Shown: positions 37,467-46,123, numbered from the stretch's first letter. The stretch: 64,000 nt of DNA from Streptomyces sp. NBC_01244 (GCF_035987325.1 NZ_CP108488.1:1674001-1738000); one strand, 5' to 3'. Notes: generated from the letters alone by a model not told the origin. A program made the numbers and translations.

Positions 37467-37542
37467 GGGGGAAGCCCAACTGGATGACTCATCCGCATTT
37501 GCCGTGGCGGTGCGGGGATCCGATGAGCCACCCGTCCCGTCA

Positions 37543-38029
37543 GGCAGCGAGAGGCACGAGGCGCTCAGTCAGGCGGCGGACGGCGGCGGTGCGTGGATCG
37601 ATCGCCGACGGGAAGGGGCGACCGGTTGCACCTGCGTGCGGACGCCGAGGCCGGTCCGGCCGCTCAGCACGGCGTCGGTCGCGGCGAAGGGCGAAGGCTT
37701 GGCCGCCACGGACGCCGGGCCGGACGTCGAGCGTGCGAACTTCCGCTTGACCGGCGGCCAGATCAGCCGCAGCCCGGGCGAGAAGATCTTCGGGCTGACC
37801 AGGGTGCCGTTGGTCATGTCGGTCGCGGCCCGCCGGGATCCGCGGCGAAGACCGAGACGCCCCTGCCCTCAAGCCGGCCGGTCAGTTCCAGGGCTCAGGC
37901 AAGGTTGGCGAGCTTGGCGCGGCCGTACCAGTGGAATCCGTAGTAGCCGCCGGGCGGCTCGACCGCGTCGAAGGCGCGTGTAGCCACGCCGACCGCGCCT
38001 GAGGCAACGCTCACGATCCGGCTCGGAGC
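37543..38029 (-). pseudogene. Short-chain dehydrogenase relic
   Basis: On the minus strand the frame begins mid-protein (IVSVASGAVGVATRAFDAV), passes the active-site block GYYGFHWYGRAKLANLA (YxxxK), and meets an in-frame TGA right after. It then shows GRGVSVFAADPGG, shifts to DMTNGTLVSPKIFSPGLRL in another frame, and ends IDPRTAAVRRLTERLVPLAA. The cofactor-binding N-terminal half is missing and its place is taken by ridA, which ends one base away, so a deletion joined the two. Confidence 0.65.
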
Positions 38030-38437
38030 TCAGTCGACAACGGCGGTGGCTTCGATCTCCACAAGGTGCTCGGGTACGTCCAGAGCCGCGACGCCGATCA
38101 TGCTCGCCGGCGGGACCGGTGTGGCGCCCAGCCTCTTGGCCGCCCGTGCGATGCCCTCCAGCAGCAGGGGCATCTTGTCGGGGGTCCAGTCGACGACGTA
38201 CACGGTCAGCTTCGCCAGGTCTTCGAGGGTGGCGCCGACTCCACCCAGCGCGGTGGCGATGTTGACGTAGCACTGCTCGACCTGGGCGGCGAGGTCCCCT
38301 TCGCCGACCGTGACCCCGTCGGGGCCCCAGGCGACCTGTCCGGCGATGAAGACCAGCTTCGACCCGGTCGAGACCGACACCTGCCGGTAGACAGGGATTT
38401 CCGGCAATCCGTTGGGGTTGACCAGGGTGATGGCCAT
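38030..38437 (-). CDS. ridA: RidA-family protein
   Basis: The 135-residue protein has the YjgF/YER057c/RidA fold: LPEIPVYRQVSVSTGSKLVF, IAGQVAWGPDG, EQCYVNIATALGGVGATLED, and PPASMIGVAALDVPEHLVEIEATA with the conserved C-terminal Glu and the Ser/Pro block. The Arg that binds reactive enamine/imine acids in true RidA (xxR(P/A)) seems to be replaced (the block reads VPPASMIGV), so it may belong to another RidA subgroup. The ATG has GGAGG upstream. It diverges from an HxlR regulator, with a long palindrome between. Confidence 0.9.
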   Translation of the reverse strand: MAITLVNPNGLPEIPVYRQVSVSTGSKLVFIAGQVAWGPDGVTVGEGDLAAQVEQCYVNIATALGGVGATLEDLAKLTVYVVDWTPDKMPLLLEGIARAAKRLGATPVPPASMIGVAALDVPEHLVEIEATAVVD

Positions 38438-38477
38438 GCTGCCTGCCTCCGTGTGCTGTGAGAGACGCCGCGAATAG

Positions 38478-38514
38478 CACTCTCTTGTGGTTACTCAGAA
38501 ACCGTAAGAGAGTG
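38478..38514. promoter_or_regulatory. Long inverted repeat, probable HxlR operator
   Basis: CACTCTCTT (38478-38486) and AAGAGAGTG (38506-38514) are perfect 9-bp arms. Inside, GGTT and AACC extend the dyad to 13 of 15 paired positions on each side. It lies between ridA (start 38437) and the HxlR gene (start 38560), where such regulators bind. Confidence 0.7.
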
Positions 38515-38559
38515 GTCCCTGACATGGAAGAACGCACTTTTCGGTGACTGGGGAACCTG

Positions 38560-38940
38560 ATGGTGACCAAGCAGTACAGCGGCTCGCCCGAGGACGCGGA
38601 CCTCAGGCGCGCGGACTCCCTGGCGCGGGAGATCTTCTCGGACGTCGCCAACAAATGGGCGCTCCTGATCATCGAAGCGCTGGGGGAATGCACGCTGCGG
38701 TTCAGCGAGGTGCGCGGCGAGGTCGAAGGCATCAGCCACAAGATGCTCACCCAGAACCTGCGCATGCTGGAGCGCTACGGCCTGATCGAGCGCACGGTCC
38801 ACCCCGTCGTGCCGCCACGGGTCGAGTACACGCTCACCGAGCCTGGCCGGGCCCTGCGCGTCACGATCGACGGACTGTGCGACTGGACCCACCGGTACCT
38901 CGGCCACATCGAAGCCTCTCGCCACCGCTTCGACACCTGA
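38560..38940 (+). CDS. HxlR-family transcriptional regulator
   Basis: The 126-residue winged-helix protein has the HxlR pattern: VANKWALLIIEALGECTLRFSEV, GISHKMLTQNLRMLERYGLIERTV and the wing PPRVEYTLTEPG. It is divergent from ridA and the SDR relic; HxlR-SDR pairs are very common in Streptomyces, with the regulator answering to a reactive small molecule. A strong palindrome lies between the two starts. Confidence 0.92.
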   Translation: MVTKQYSGSPEDADLRRADSLAREIFSDVANKWALLIIEALGECTLRFSEVRGEVEGISHKMLTQNLRMLERYGLIERTVHPVVPPRVEYTLTEPGRALRVTIDGLCDWTHRYLGHIEASRHRFDT

Positions 38941-38971
38941 CCGAGGAACCGAGGAGGCGGCGCCCCACACT

Positions 38972-39133
38972 CCCCCACGACCAAGATCCGGGCCAATTGC
39001 GGGCCGGAGCCGGGCCGCCGTCAGCGAGCATCCCCATTCCGGCTGTTCAGAAGCGGTGTGGCCCGTGTACCACCAGCACACCAAGAACATACTCACCAGC
39101 TACTCCCCCAAGAAGCTCGGCTTCTTCTAGAGC
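38972..39133 (+). repeat. Dispersed repeat, copy B, with conserved 21-codon peptide tail
   Basis: It contains GACCAAGATCCGGGCCAAT (38979-38997), also present in copy A (27151), and at 39065-39130 the frame VYHQHTKNILTSYSPKKLGFF then TAG. CACTCCCCCAC lies before the shared block here but after it in copy A, so the copies are rearranged. The frame is open leftwards but has no ATG; the only starts are GTG at 39056 and 39065. Otherwise the 340-base gap after the HxlR gene holds nothing recognisable. Confidence 0.6.
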
Positions 39134-39280
39134 AGTGAAGTCCGTTTTCCGGGTGGGGTGTTGCCTGCTCCGGGCAACACCCAACCCGGGTACTCGGCGT
39201 GATCGATTGAGCGCACCCGATCGCGGTGCCGGAAGCAACGACTGAACCCACCCCCGTGCCTGGTGGGGTCCGGGCGGCGG

Positions 39281-40333
39281 TCAGGCCGGGCGCGGGAGGT
39301 ACGCGAGGCCGTGCGCGCCGGGCTCGCCCAGCTTGGCGATGTCCAGCCGGGCCAGGCGCTCCAGCGTCTCCAGGTCGACGATGTCGACGGTGGAGGAGAC
39401 GACGCAGGCCACATAGGCGAGCCGGCCGTCGGGGGACGAGGTGATGGTCAGCGGGAAGAGGCCGACCTCGAGGTCGCCCAGCTGCTTGCGGGTGTCGGCG
39501 CAGAACACGGTGAGGCGGCCCGGTGCGTGGCGCCCGAGTCGGGAGACCGCGTCGGGCGCCATGCGCACTTCGCCCGCGAGCAGCCTTCCCGTCGAGGTCA
39601 AGTGCACGGGCAGGACGATGTCCTCTGTGGGCAGGGTGTCGACGACGGCCGCTGTCCGGGTGTCGATGACCCGGATTCCGGTGGGCGGCCGTTCCTCGGC
39701 GGTGCCGGAAAAGTTGCCGTAGGGCGCGGCGACGAAGGCGTGCGCGCCGTCGGCGGAGACGGCGAGGCCCTCGCTGCCCGGTACCTCGACCTTCGCGGTG
39801 AGCGCGCCCCGGTCGAGGTCGACGACCGACACGAACGGCGCTTCCTTGTTGGTGGCGTAGCCCGTCCGCCCCGCCCGATCGATGGCGAACCAGTGCGGGC
39901 CGGGCGCGTCCGTGTCGATCCTGCCCACAGGCCGGCGGGTCTCCGTGTCGATCACCACGACACCGCCGGGCCGGTCGTCCGCACTTTCCACACTGACGTA
40001 GAGGCGACCGCGCACCGGGTCCAGCGCCAGTCCGTGCGGCCCGTGCTCCGGGGCGAGGTCGACGACCTCGACGATGCGGCGGGTGTCAGGGTCGATGACG
40101 GCCAGTTCGGTGCGCCGGCCGCCGTTCACGTGGTAATAGCCCGAGTGGTACGTCAGGGTGCACCACAGCAGTCGCTGCGTCGGGTCGAAGCACAACTCGT
40201 GTGGCTCTGCGGGGACTTGAACATCGCCGAGGTGCCGGTCGGAGGCGGCGTCGAAGAACGAGACCGTCGGTCCGCTCTGACTGACGACGGCCAGGACGTC
40301 ACCTTCCCGACCGGCACGGGGGGACTGCTGCAC
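39281..40333 (-). CDS. YncE-like beta-propeller protein
   Basis: The 350-residue protein consists of repeated propeller blades with the pattern 'VIDPDTRRIVEVVDL', 'VIDTETRRPVGRIDT', 'VVDLDRGALTAKVEV' and 'VIDTRTAAVVDTLPT', typical of YVTN/YncE and lactonase-like seven-bladed propellers. No signal peptide is visible, so it is probably cytoplasmic. Enzymatic activity is uncertain, as many members only bind ligands. GTG 40333 has AAGGAG upstream. It is divergent from a LysR regulator, which probably controls it. Confidence 0.82.
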   Translation of the reverse strand: MQQSPRAGREGDVLAVVSQSGPTVSFFDAASDRHLGDVQVPAEPHELCFDPTQRLLWCTLTYHSGYYHVNGGRRTELAVIDPDTRRIVEVVDLAPEHGPHGLALDPVRGRLYVSVESADDRPGGVVVIDTETRRPVGRIDTDAPGPHWFAIDRAGRTGYATNKEAPFVSVVDLDRGALTAKVEVPGSEGLAVSADGAHAFVAAPYGNFSGTAEERPPTGIRVIDTRTAAVVDTLPTEDIVLPVHLTSTGRLLAGEVRMAPDAVSRLGRHAPGRLTVFCADTRKQLGDLEVGLFPLTITSSPDGRLAYVACVVSSTVDIVDLETLERLARLDIAKLGEPGAHGLAYLPRPA

Positions 40334-40475
40334 AGCGGCTCCTTGAAAGGGGTGAAGGGAATGCCGCGCGTCCTCGCGGGCATCTCCACTCTCCGCGCCG
40401 GAGGATGCCGCAGCAATGCAAAGATTGGCACGCGATCATTGACCCAGGCGTAAAAATGCAGCTCAGGAGGTACCG

Positions 40476-41399
40476 ATGGATCTCAACCTGCTGCGAGTCC
40501 TGGACGCCCTGCTCCAAGAGAACAGCGTGACCCGCGCAGCGGAGCGCCTGGGCACCTCGCCCGCGGCGGTCAGCCGTACCCTGGCCCGGCTCCGCCGTGC
40601 CGTCGGCGACCCGCTGCTGGTCCGGGCCGGCCAGGGGATGGTCCCGACCCCGCGCGCCATGGAACTCCGGGAGGAGGTCGGCGCGTTGCTGCGCGGCTGC
40701 GACAACGTCTTGCGGCCCGGTCCCGGTTTCGATGCCGTGCATCTCCAGCGCACCTTCACGGTGCAGGCCACTGACCTGCTGCTGGTCGGACTGGCGGGGA
40801 GCCTGACCGAGCGGATCCACGCGGAGGCCCCGCAGGTTGACGTCGTCTTCCTGCCGGAGGCGATGGAGGGCGGCCCTGGGCTGCGGCAGGGCTGGGTGGA
40901 CGTCGAACTGGGCGTCCTGGGACACCTGGACCCGGAGATCCGGACCCGGCAGCTCACGCGCATGCCGCTGGTCGGCATCGCCCGCTGCGGTCATCCCCTC
41001 TTCGACGGGCGAATCGACGCCCGCCGTTTCGCCGCGACCGACCACATCGGCATCTCCCGGCTCGGCAAGCGCCTCGGGCCCATCGACAGCGCGCTCGCGG
41101 AACTCGGGCTGCAACGCCGGACCGCGGTCGTGGTGCCCAGCCACACGAGCGCGATGATGCTCGCCCGTGACACCGATCTCGTCGCGCTCAGCCTGGCCGG
41201 CTGGCTCCCCGACACCGTCACCGCCATGGGACTGCGGACGTTTCCCATCCCCCTCGACCTGGCACCCCTGGACCTCGGGATGGCCTGGCACCCCCGCAAC
41301 TCGACCGATCCGGGGCACCGCTGGTTCCGCGAGCACCTGGCGGCCGCCGTCCTGGCCCCGGCGGGACCAGGGGCGGCGGCCGCCCGCACTGCCAACTGA
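40476..41399 (+). CDS. LysR-family transcriptional regulator
   Basis: The 307-residue protein has an N-terminal LysR winged helix (LNLLRVLDALLQENSVTRAAERLGTSPAAVSRTLARLR) and a substrate-binding domain similar to NodD/NahR-type regulators (GFDAVHLQRTFTVQATDLLL, then GVLGHLDPEIRTRQL). The ATG has AGGAGG upstream. It is divergently arranged with the beta-propeller gene over a 142-base gap, the standard layout for a LysR regulator and its target. Confidence 0.92.
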   Translation: MDLNLLRVLDALLQENSVTRAAERLGTSPAAVSRTLARLRRAVGDPLLVRAGQGMVPTPRAMELREEVGALLRGCDNVLRPGPGFDAVHLQRTFTVQATDLLLVGLAGSLTERIHAEAPQVDVVFLPEAMEGGPGLRQGWVDVELGVLGHLDPEIRTRQLTRMPLVGIARCGHPLFDGRIDARRFAATDHIGISRLGKRLGPIDSALAELGLQRRTAVVVPSHTSAMMLARDTDLVALSLAGWLPDTVTAMGLRTFPIPLDLAPLDLGMAWHPRNSTDPGHRWFREHLAAAVLAPAGPGAAAARTAN

Positions 41400-41556
41400 C
41401 TTCGTCCTGCCCGACCGGTCGCACCGCGAAAGCCTGATCCGCCCTGCTCCGACGCCGAGGAGAACAGACTCCTCTCCCTGGACGAGGAACAGCGGCTGGG
41501 TCCGGCTGCCGGGTCAGACCGGTGACGCACCCGTGTTGGCCCAGGCCGTGACCCGC

Positions 41557-42375
41557 TTAGGGGTGCTCGGGCCGAAGGAACGCCCTGGCCCCGTCTTCCC
41601 CCCGCGGCGCCGGAATACGGGGCGGGCGGCCGAAGCGGACCGGGACTCCCGGGGAGTAGAGCACGCTGGCGGGCGGCCCGACCGGGGCCGGCAGGCCCGC
41701 CGCGGCCACCAGGCTCTCGTCGCAGTGCAGCAGCTCCGCGCGGTGCAGCGGCCAGCGGGGGTGCGTGTTCGGGAGGTAGAGCGGCCGCCCGAAGAAGGAG
41801 CTGTGCATGCCCCAGCGGGCGGTCAGGAAATGCTCGACACCGCTCGGTTCCTCGACCCGTCCGCCGATCCGTATCGCGAGGCTGCTGCGCGCGCCACGAG
41901 GTCCGGGCCAGCGTCGATCACTGCTGTACGTGACCATGGCGCCCTCCCTGCGGACCTTCATCCGCGACCAGACGTACGGAAGGCGGAACGCTGCCCGTCC
42001 GACGGCGACGGGGATCAGGCGGGACGCGTCGAGGGAGCGGAAGACCACGCCACGGCGGCCGTGGGCGTCCACGGAGTACAGGCGGACATTGGTCTCCGGG
42101 AAGGAGCCGAGGTACGGGATCCCGGGCAGGCGCAACCATCCGACGCGGTGCATCCGGAACGCGACGAGACCGACGTAGGTGACCCCGTCCAGGGTGTCCG
42201 GCCGCGTGCCGGCGGGCAGCAGCGGCGCGACGTCCGCCGGGTCGACGGGCCAGTGGAGGAAGGCCAGGTCGAGCCACGACTGGGTGAGCAACGGGCGGTC
42301 CGCCGCGTAAGGCGGGTCGGGCGTTACGGGTTCAGGGTCGGGGTCGGGGTCGGCGGTGCGCGGTGGCCTCGGCAT
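41557..42375 (-). CDS. YqjF-family protein (DUF2071)
   Basis: The 272-residue protein shows the DUF2071/YqjF pattern: LLTQSWLDLAFLHWPVDPADVAPLLPAG near the start, YVGLVAFRMHRVGW, the Phe-Pro-Glu-Thr-Asn-Val-Arg block in SFPETNVRLYSVDAHGRRGVVF and a HSSFFGRPLYLPNTHPRWPLH segment. It is related in fold to acetoacetate decarboxylase-like beta-barrels; its function is unknown. It has no close co-directional neighbour. Confidence 0.88.
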   Translation of the reverse strand: MPRPPRTADPDPDPEPVTPDPPYAADRPLLTQSWLDLAFLHWPVDPADVAPLLPAGTRPDTLDGVTYVGLVAFRMHRVGWLRLPGIPYLGSFPETNVRLYSVDAHGRRGVVFRSLDASRLIPVAVGRAAFRLPYVWSRMKVRREGAMVTYSSDRRWPGPRGARSSLAIRIGGRVEEPSGVEHFLTARWGMHSSFFGRPLYLPNTHPRWPLHRAELLHCDESLVAAAGLPAPVGPPASVLYSPGVPVRFGRPPRIPAPRGEDGARAFLRPEHP

Positions 42376-42614
42376 CGCACCAGTATCCGGACGCGCCCGG
42401 CGGGCGAAGCACGCGGGGCACGCGGGGCACGGCCACGGCGCGGGCGCCCGCGCCGACCCCTCGGCAGCGCCGGCTGCCGCCCACGCTACGAGCTCGCGAC
42501 GAACGCCTCAGCCAGGGAGAAGTCGTCCGATCAACACGAGCACGTCCATGGTGACCTCCCGGAGAAACGGTGGACCGAGTCACCTCATTTTCCTCACCGC
42601 TACCACGTCGGGGC

Positions 42615-43616
42615 TCAGGAGATCGAGGGTGGAGGCCCGACGGGCGTGGCGGTAGCGGCGTTGGCGTAGCGCCGGGCCAGGTGCGCGAAAGCGTCCTTGA
42701 GCGCGGGCGGGCCGACGACCTCGATGTCGGCGTCGAACCTGCCGATGGCGGCGGCCAGGCCTGGCCATGACCACGAGCCCAGGACGAGCCGGCAACGGTT
42801 CAGGCCAAGCTCTTCGACGACGCCGTCGCGGACGTACGGGAACACCTCGGCGGCGGGCAGGTCGAGGATCACCTCGCCGCGGCACGGCCAGCCTTCGGGG
42901 CCGCCGGAGCCGTCGTAGCCCTGGAACCTCGCGGCCACGAAGGCGGCCACGTCGCCTCCGGGCACCTCGCGCGGCGTGAAGCGGGGTCCCGTGGGGGTGC
43001 GCGGGGTGATCCGGTCGGCCCGGAAGGTACGCCAGTCCTCTCGGTCGACGTCCCAGGCGACGAGGTACCAGCGCCCGCCCCAGGTGACGAGGTGGTGGGG
43101 CTGGACCCGGCGGATCGGGCCGTCGGCGGCGGGCGCGTAGTCGAAGTACAGCACCTCGCGGGCGTGCACCGCGGCGCTGAGCGCCATCAGCACGCTGCCG
43201 TCGACCTGCGGGTCCGGCCGGGCTCCGGGCCGCTCGACGGCGGTGAACCGGAGGGTGTCGATCCTGTGGCGCAGCCGGGCGGGCATGACCTGCCTGACGG
43301 TGGCCAGTGCGCGCGCCGCGGCCTCCTCGATGCCGGCGCCGCTGGTGGTGGCGATCTGGAGGGCCACGGCCAGCGCGACGGCCTGTTCGTCGTCGAACAG
43401 CAGCGGCGGCAGCTCCGTGCCGGCGTCGAGCCGGTAGCCCCCGTCCGGGCCCTTGGCGGTCAGGATCGGGTAGCCGAGCTCGCGCAGCCGCTCGACGTCG
43501 CGGCGCACGGTGCGCGGGCTGACCTCCAGCCGGTCGGCCAGCACCTGCCCCGGCCAGTCCCGGCGGGCCTGGAGGAGCGAGAGCAGCGACAGCAGTCGCG
43601 CTGATGTCTTCTGCAT
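42615..43616 (-). CDS. WYL-domain transcriptional regulator (YafY/DeoR-type)
   Basis: The 333-residue protein has an N-terminal DeoR/HTH_11 helix-turn-helix (LLSLLQARRDWPGQVLADRLEVSPRTVRRDVERLRELG), a WYL domain (VLYFDYAPAADGPIRRVQPHHLVTWGGRWYLVAWD) and the WCX C-terminal extension. ATG 43616 gives MQKTSARLL, the usual family start; an ATG at 43625 is the alternative. It diverges from the VOC/AlkZ-like pair, and a perfect 15-bp-arm palindrome between them is its probable operator. WYL proteins often sense nucleic-acid fragments or other ligands. Confidence 0.93.
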   Translation of the reverse strand: MQKTSARLLSLLSLLQARRDWPGQVLADRLEVSPRTVRRDVERLRELGYPILTAKGPDGGYRLDAGTELPPLLFDDEQAVALAVALQIATTSGAGIEEAAARALATVRQVMPARLRHRIDTLRFTAVERPGARPDPQVDGSVLMALSAAVHAREVLYFDYAPAADGPIRRVQPHHLVTWGGRWYLVAWDVDREDWRTFRADRITPRTPTGPRFTPREVPGGDVAAFVAARFQGYDGSGGPEGWPCRGEVILDLPAAEVFPYVRDGVVEELGLNRCRLVLGSWSWPGLAAAIGRFDADIEVVGPPALKDAFAHLARRYANAATATPVGPPPSIS

Positions 43617-43630
43617 GCTTCCCATCCTGC

Positions 43631-43665
43631 CAGGAGAAGCGGACACATCCTGTCCGCTTCTCCTG
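43631..43665. promoter_or_regulatory. Perfect palindrome, probable WYL-regulator operator
   Basis: CAGGAGAAGCGGACA (43631-43645) and TGTCCGCTTCTCCTG (43651-43665) are perfectly complementary 15-base arms around CATCC. It starts 15 bases upstream of the WYL start and lies 64 bases before the divergent VOC gene. It could control both directions. Confidence 0.75.
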
Positions 43666-43728
43666 CGACGGTGGTCGTCACCGAGCGATCGGTACCAGGC
43701 GATGAATCGAGCGACGAGGAGAACCGTC

Positions 43729-44154
43729 ATGTCCGTCAACTCCGTGACCCACCTGAACTTCCGAGGCGACGCCCGCGAGGCACTGACCTTCTACCGGTCG
43801 GTGTTCGGCGGGGAGATGGCCGTGGTCACGTACAAGGACGCCGGAAACGTCCAGGAGCCGACCGAGGCCGACCAGGTGCTGTGGGGCCAGGTGACCGCCG
43901 AGAGCGGTTTCCGCGTCATGGCCTACGACGTGCCCGCGCGCCTGCCGTGGAACCAGGGCGAGAACGCGTTCTTCATCTCGCTCCGCGGCGAGACCACCGA
44001 GGAGATCACCGGCTACTGGCAGCAGCTCTCCGAGGGCGCGACCGTCGTCCAGCCGCTGGAGCCCTCACAGTGGGCGCCCCTCTACGGAATGCTCAAGGAC
44101 CGGTTCGGCGTCACCTGGGTCGCGGACGTGGTCAGCCGGTACGACGCGTCGTGA
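43729..44154 (+). CDS. VOC-family protein (PhnB/3-demethylubiquinone methyltransferase-like)
   Basis: The 141-residue protein is a PhnB-type VOC fold (THLNFRGDAREALTFYRSVFGGEMAVVTY, AENAFFISLRGETTEEITGYW-like stretch, and WAPLYGMLKDRFGVTWVADV at the end). The ATG at 43729 has GAGGAG upstream. Its stop overlaps the start of the AlkZ-like gene (GTGA), and it lies under the palindrome shared with the WYL regulator, so the three genes probably form one regulated unit. Its substrate is unknown. Confidence 0.88.
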   Translation: MSVNSVTHLNFRGDAREALTFYRSVFGGEMAVVTYKDAGNVQEPTEADQVLWGQVTAESGFRVMAYDVPARLPWNQGENAFFISLRGETTEEITGYWQQLSEGATVVQPLEPSQWAPLYGMLKDRFGVTWVADVVSRYDAS

Positions 44155-45251
44155 GCACCGGCACCGTCCTCGACACCAGAGCGCTCGGCCGCGCGACGCT
44201 CGCCCGGCAACTGCTGCTCGACCGCGCCGCCAGCCCGGTCCTCGACGCCGTCGCTCACCTTGGCGGCCTGCAAGCGCAGGAGCCGCAGGAACCGTTCACC
44301 GGGCTCTGGTCGCGGCTGCGCGCGTTCGACCCGGCGAGGCTGGACGACCAGCTGACCGGGCGGAGCGTGGTACGCACCCACCTCATGCGGCGCACCGTCC
44401 ACCTCGTCACCGCCGGCGATGCCCTGGCCTGGCGGGCCCGCCACGACACCATGCTGCGCCAACGGGTACTCGGGACCTACCGCCGCGAGCTCGACGGGAT
44501 AGACCTCGACGAGCTCGCCACGGCCGGCCGCGCGGTGCTGGCGGACGGCGAGCCCCGCTCGATGACGGAGCTCGCGCGGGCGCTCGCCGAGCGCTGGCCC
44601 TCACCGGGCCCCAGGGCACTGGGCGAGATGGTGATCGCCGCCCTCGTCCCGGTGGCGCAGCTGCCGCCGCGCGGGCTGTGGCGCACGAAGGCGGGAGTGC
44701 GCAACGTCCCGCTCTCGTCCTGGCTGGGCCGCGAGATCGCGCCGCCGTCCCCGGACGGCTCCGATCCCGTGGGCCAGGCGCTGGTACGGCGTTATCTGGC
44801 GGCGTTCGGCCCCGCGGCCTCGGCAGATCTGCGCGCCTGGTGCGGCCTCGCCGGGCTGCCGGCCGCGATCGCCGCGATGCGAGAGGAGCTCGTCGCCTTC
44901 CGCGACGAGCGGGGCCGGCAGCTGCTGGACCTTCCCGGCGCGCCACGCCCCGACCCCGACACGCCGGCACCGGTGCGGTTCCTGCCGGCGTTCGACAACG
45001 CGATCCTCGGCTACCACGACCGCAGCCGGATCATCGACGACGCCCACCGCGGCCTGTCCGTCACCGGCGCACGCGTCGTGTTGGTGGACGGCCGGGTCGC
45101 CGCGACCTGGACCGCCGACGCGGACACCGTGACCGTCACCCCGCTGCGCGGCCTCACCCGAACCGAGCACACCGCCGTCACCGAGGAGGGCCAAAGCCTT
45201 GCGTCCTTCCTGTCCGACAACGAAAGCGACCGCGTACGGATCCAGGTATGA
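44151..45251 (+). CDS. AlkZ-like winged-helix protein (HTH_42 family)
   Basis: The 366-residue protein belongs to the HTH_42 superfamily of tandem winged helices. It carries the QxQ signature in HLGGLQAQEPQEPFTGLW, the catalytic motif of the DNA glycosylase AlkZ, and the later family block RFLPAFDNAILGYHDRSRI. AlkZ proteins remove alkylated or cross-linked bases, some giving self-resistance to DNA-damaging metabolites; others in the family are resistance proteins or regulators of unknown type. It is coupled to the VOC gene by a 4-base overlap. Confidence 0.82.
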   Translation: MSTGTVLDTRALGRATLARQLLLDRAASPVLDAVAHLGGLQAQEPQEPFTGLWSRLRAFDPARLDDQLTGRSVVRTHLMRRTVHLVTAGDALAWRARHDTMLRQRVLGTYRRELDGIDLDELATAGRAVLADGEPRSMTELARALAERWPSPGPRALGEMVIAALVPVAQLPPRGLWRTKAGVRNVPLSSWLGREIAPPSPDGSDPVGQALVRRYLAAFGPAASADLRAWCGLAGLPAAIAAMREELVAFRDERGRQLLDLPGAPRPDPDTPAPVRFLPAFDNAILGYHDRSRIIDDAHRGLSVTGARVVLVDGRVAATWTADADTVTVTPLRGLTRTEHTAVTEEGQSLASFLSDNESDRVRIQV

Positions 45252-45350
45252 GCTGAGGCAGGGAGGTTGTTCCTCCTCGGCCGGACAGGCGCCACGGCCT
45301 GGGAAGCATGGACTCCACTTGGGGCACGGCAGTCCCTTTGGGCATGGCTT

Positions 45351-45650
45351 TCAAGGGGCCGGTTTGACTGCCTGAGGGCGCAGGCTCAAGCTCAGGCTCC
45401 GCAGAGCGAGCATGCCCCCGATACCGGGCACGAAGGAGAGGCCGCGGGCCCCCGCCGAGGTGCCGGCAGCCGTGCGGGAGAACGTCATCGCGATGATGAT
45501 GAGATAGGCCGCACCGTGCACGGGCCCGGCGAGCGAGGCGACCGGCGCAGCGTGCACCGTGAGCAGATTGACCAACAGGGCGAGCAGGGAGACGGCCTCG
45601 ACGCCTGCCGCGACGCGCAGGACCTTCATGCTGTTCACGCTCACGCTCAC
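45351..45650 (-). CDS. DUF3817 small membrane protein
   Basis: The 99-residue protein has about three hydrophobic segments (GVEAVSLLALLVNLLTV, GPVHGAAYLIIIAMTF, FVPGIGGMLALRSLSL). DUF3817 proteins are common small membrane proteins in actinomycetes, of unknown role. GTG 45650 overlaps the stop of the upstream gene by 4 bases (GTGA), so coupling supports this start; further GTGs at 45644 and 45638 and an ATG at 45629 are in frame. Confidence 0.75.
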   Translation of the reverse strand: MSVSVNSMKVLRVAAGVEAVSLLALLVNLLTVHAAPVASLAGPVHGAAYLIIIAMTFSRTAAGTSAGARGLSFVPGIGGMLALRSLSLSLRPQAVKPAP

Positions 45651-46123
45651 GCCCCCGTCGTGGAGCCGGGGCGGACGATCATCAGGACGACGACGGCCGC
45701 CCACAGCACGTTGAACATCCCGGTGAGCATGGCCAGTCGGGAGGCGGCAGCGTCGAGGGCGCCGGTGACGTTGTCCTGCCGGTCCAGCGAGAGCAGCCGC
45801 TGCTGGCGCGGCAGGATCGCCACCGCGAGCAGGATGGCGGCGAGCGCGGTGAGGACCATCGATGTGATCAGCCACGCGTCGGTGAGGACGCCGAGCTGAG
45901 CGCCGGTGGCAAGACCGAAGACCGGCACGACGAGCCCGGCGACCGCATAGCCACGGCAGACCCGGTGCAGGAATGAAGCGACACCCCAGGAGCGCCCCTC
46001 ACCCCCCGCGGGATCGGTAACCGCTTGTTTCGCGTAGCGCGGGAACATCGAGGCCGCCACGGCGATCGTTCCGACCGCGAGGATCGCAGCGAGCACGTGC
46101 ACGGACAGCAGGAACTTGGTCAC
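45647..46123 (-). CDS. DUF2269-like integral membrane protein
   Basis: The 158-residue protein has four membrane segments, beginning KFLLSVHVLAAILAVGTIAVA and ending MFNVLWAAVVVLMIV. His in the first helix and the layout resemble DUF2269-type proteins. It is co-transcribed with the downstream DUF3817 gene and divergent from a PadR regulator, which may control it. Confidence 0.75.
   Translation of the reverse strand: MTKFLLSVHVLAAILAVGTIAVAASMFPRYAKQAVTDPAGGEGRSWGVASFLHRVCRGYAVAGLVVPVFGLATGAQLGVLTDAWLITSMVLTALAAILLAVAILPRQQRLLSLDRQDNVTGALDAAASRLAMLTGMFNVLWAAVVVLMIVRPGSTTGA

Noticed and set aside
41330..41395. GC-rich inverted repeat at the end of the LysR gene as a terminator
   Set aside because: It lies inside the coding sequence (Ala/Pro-rich C-terminus) before the stop codon.
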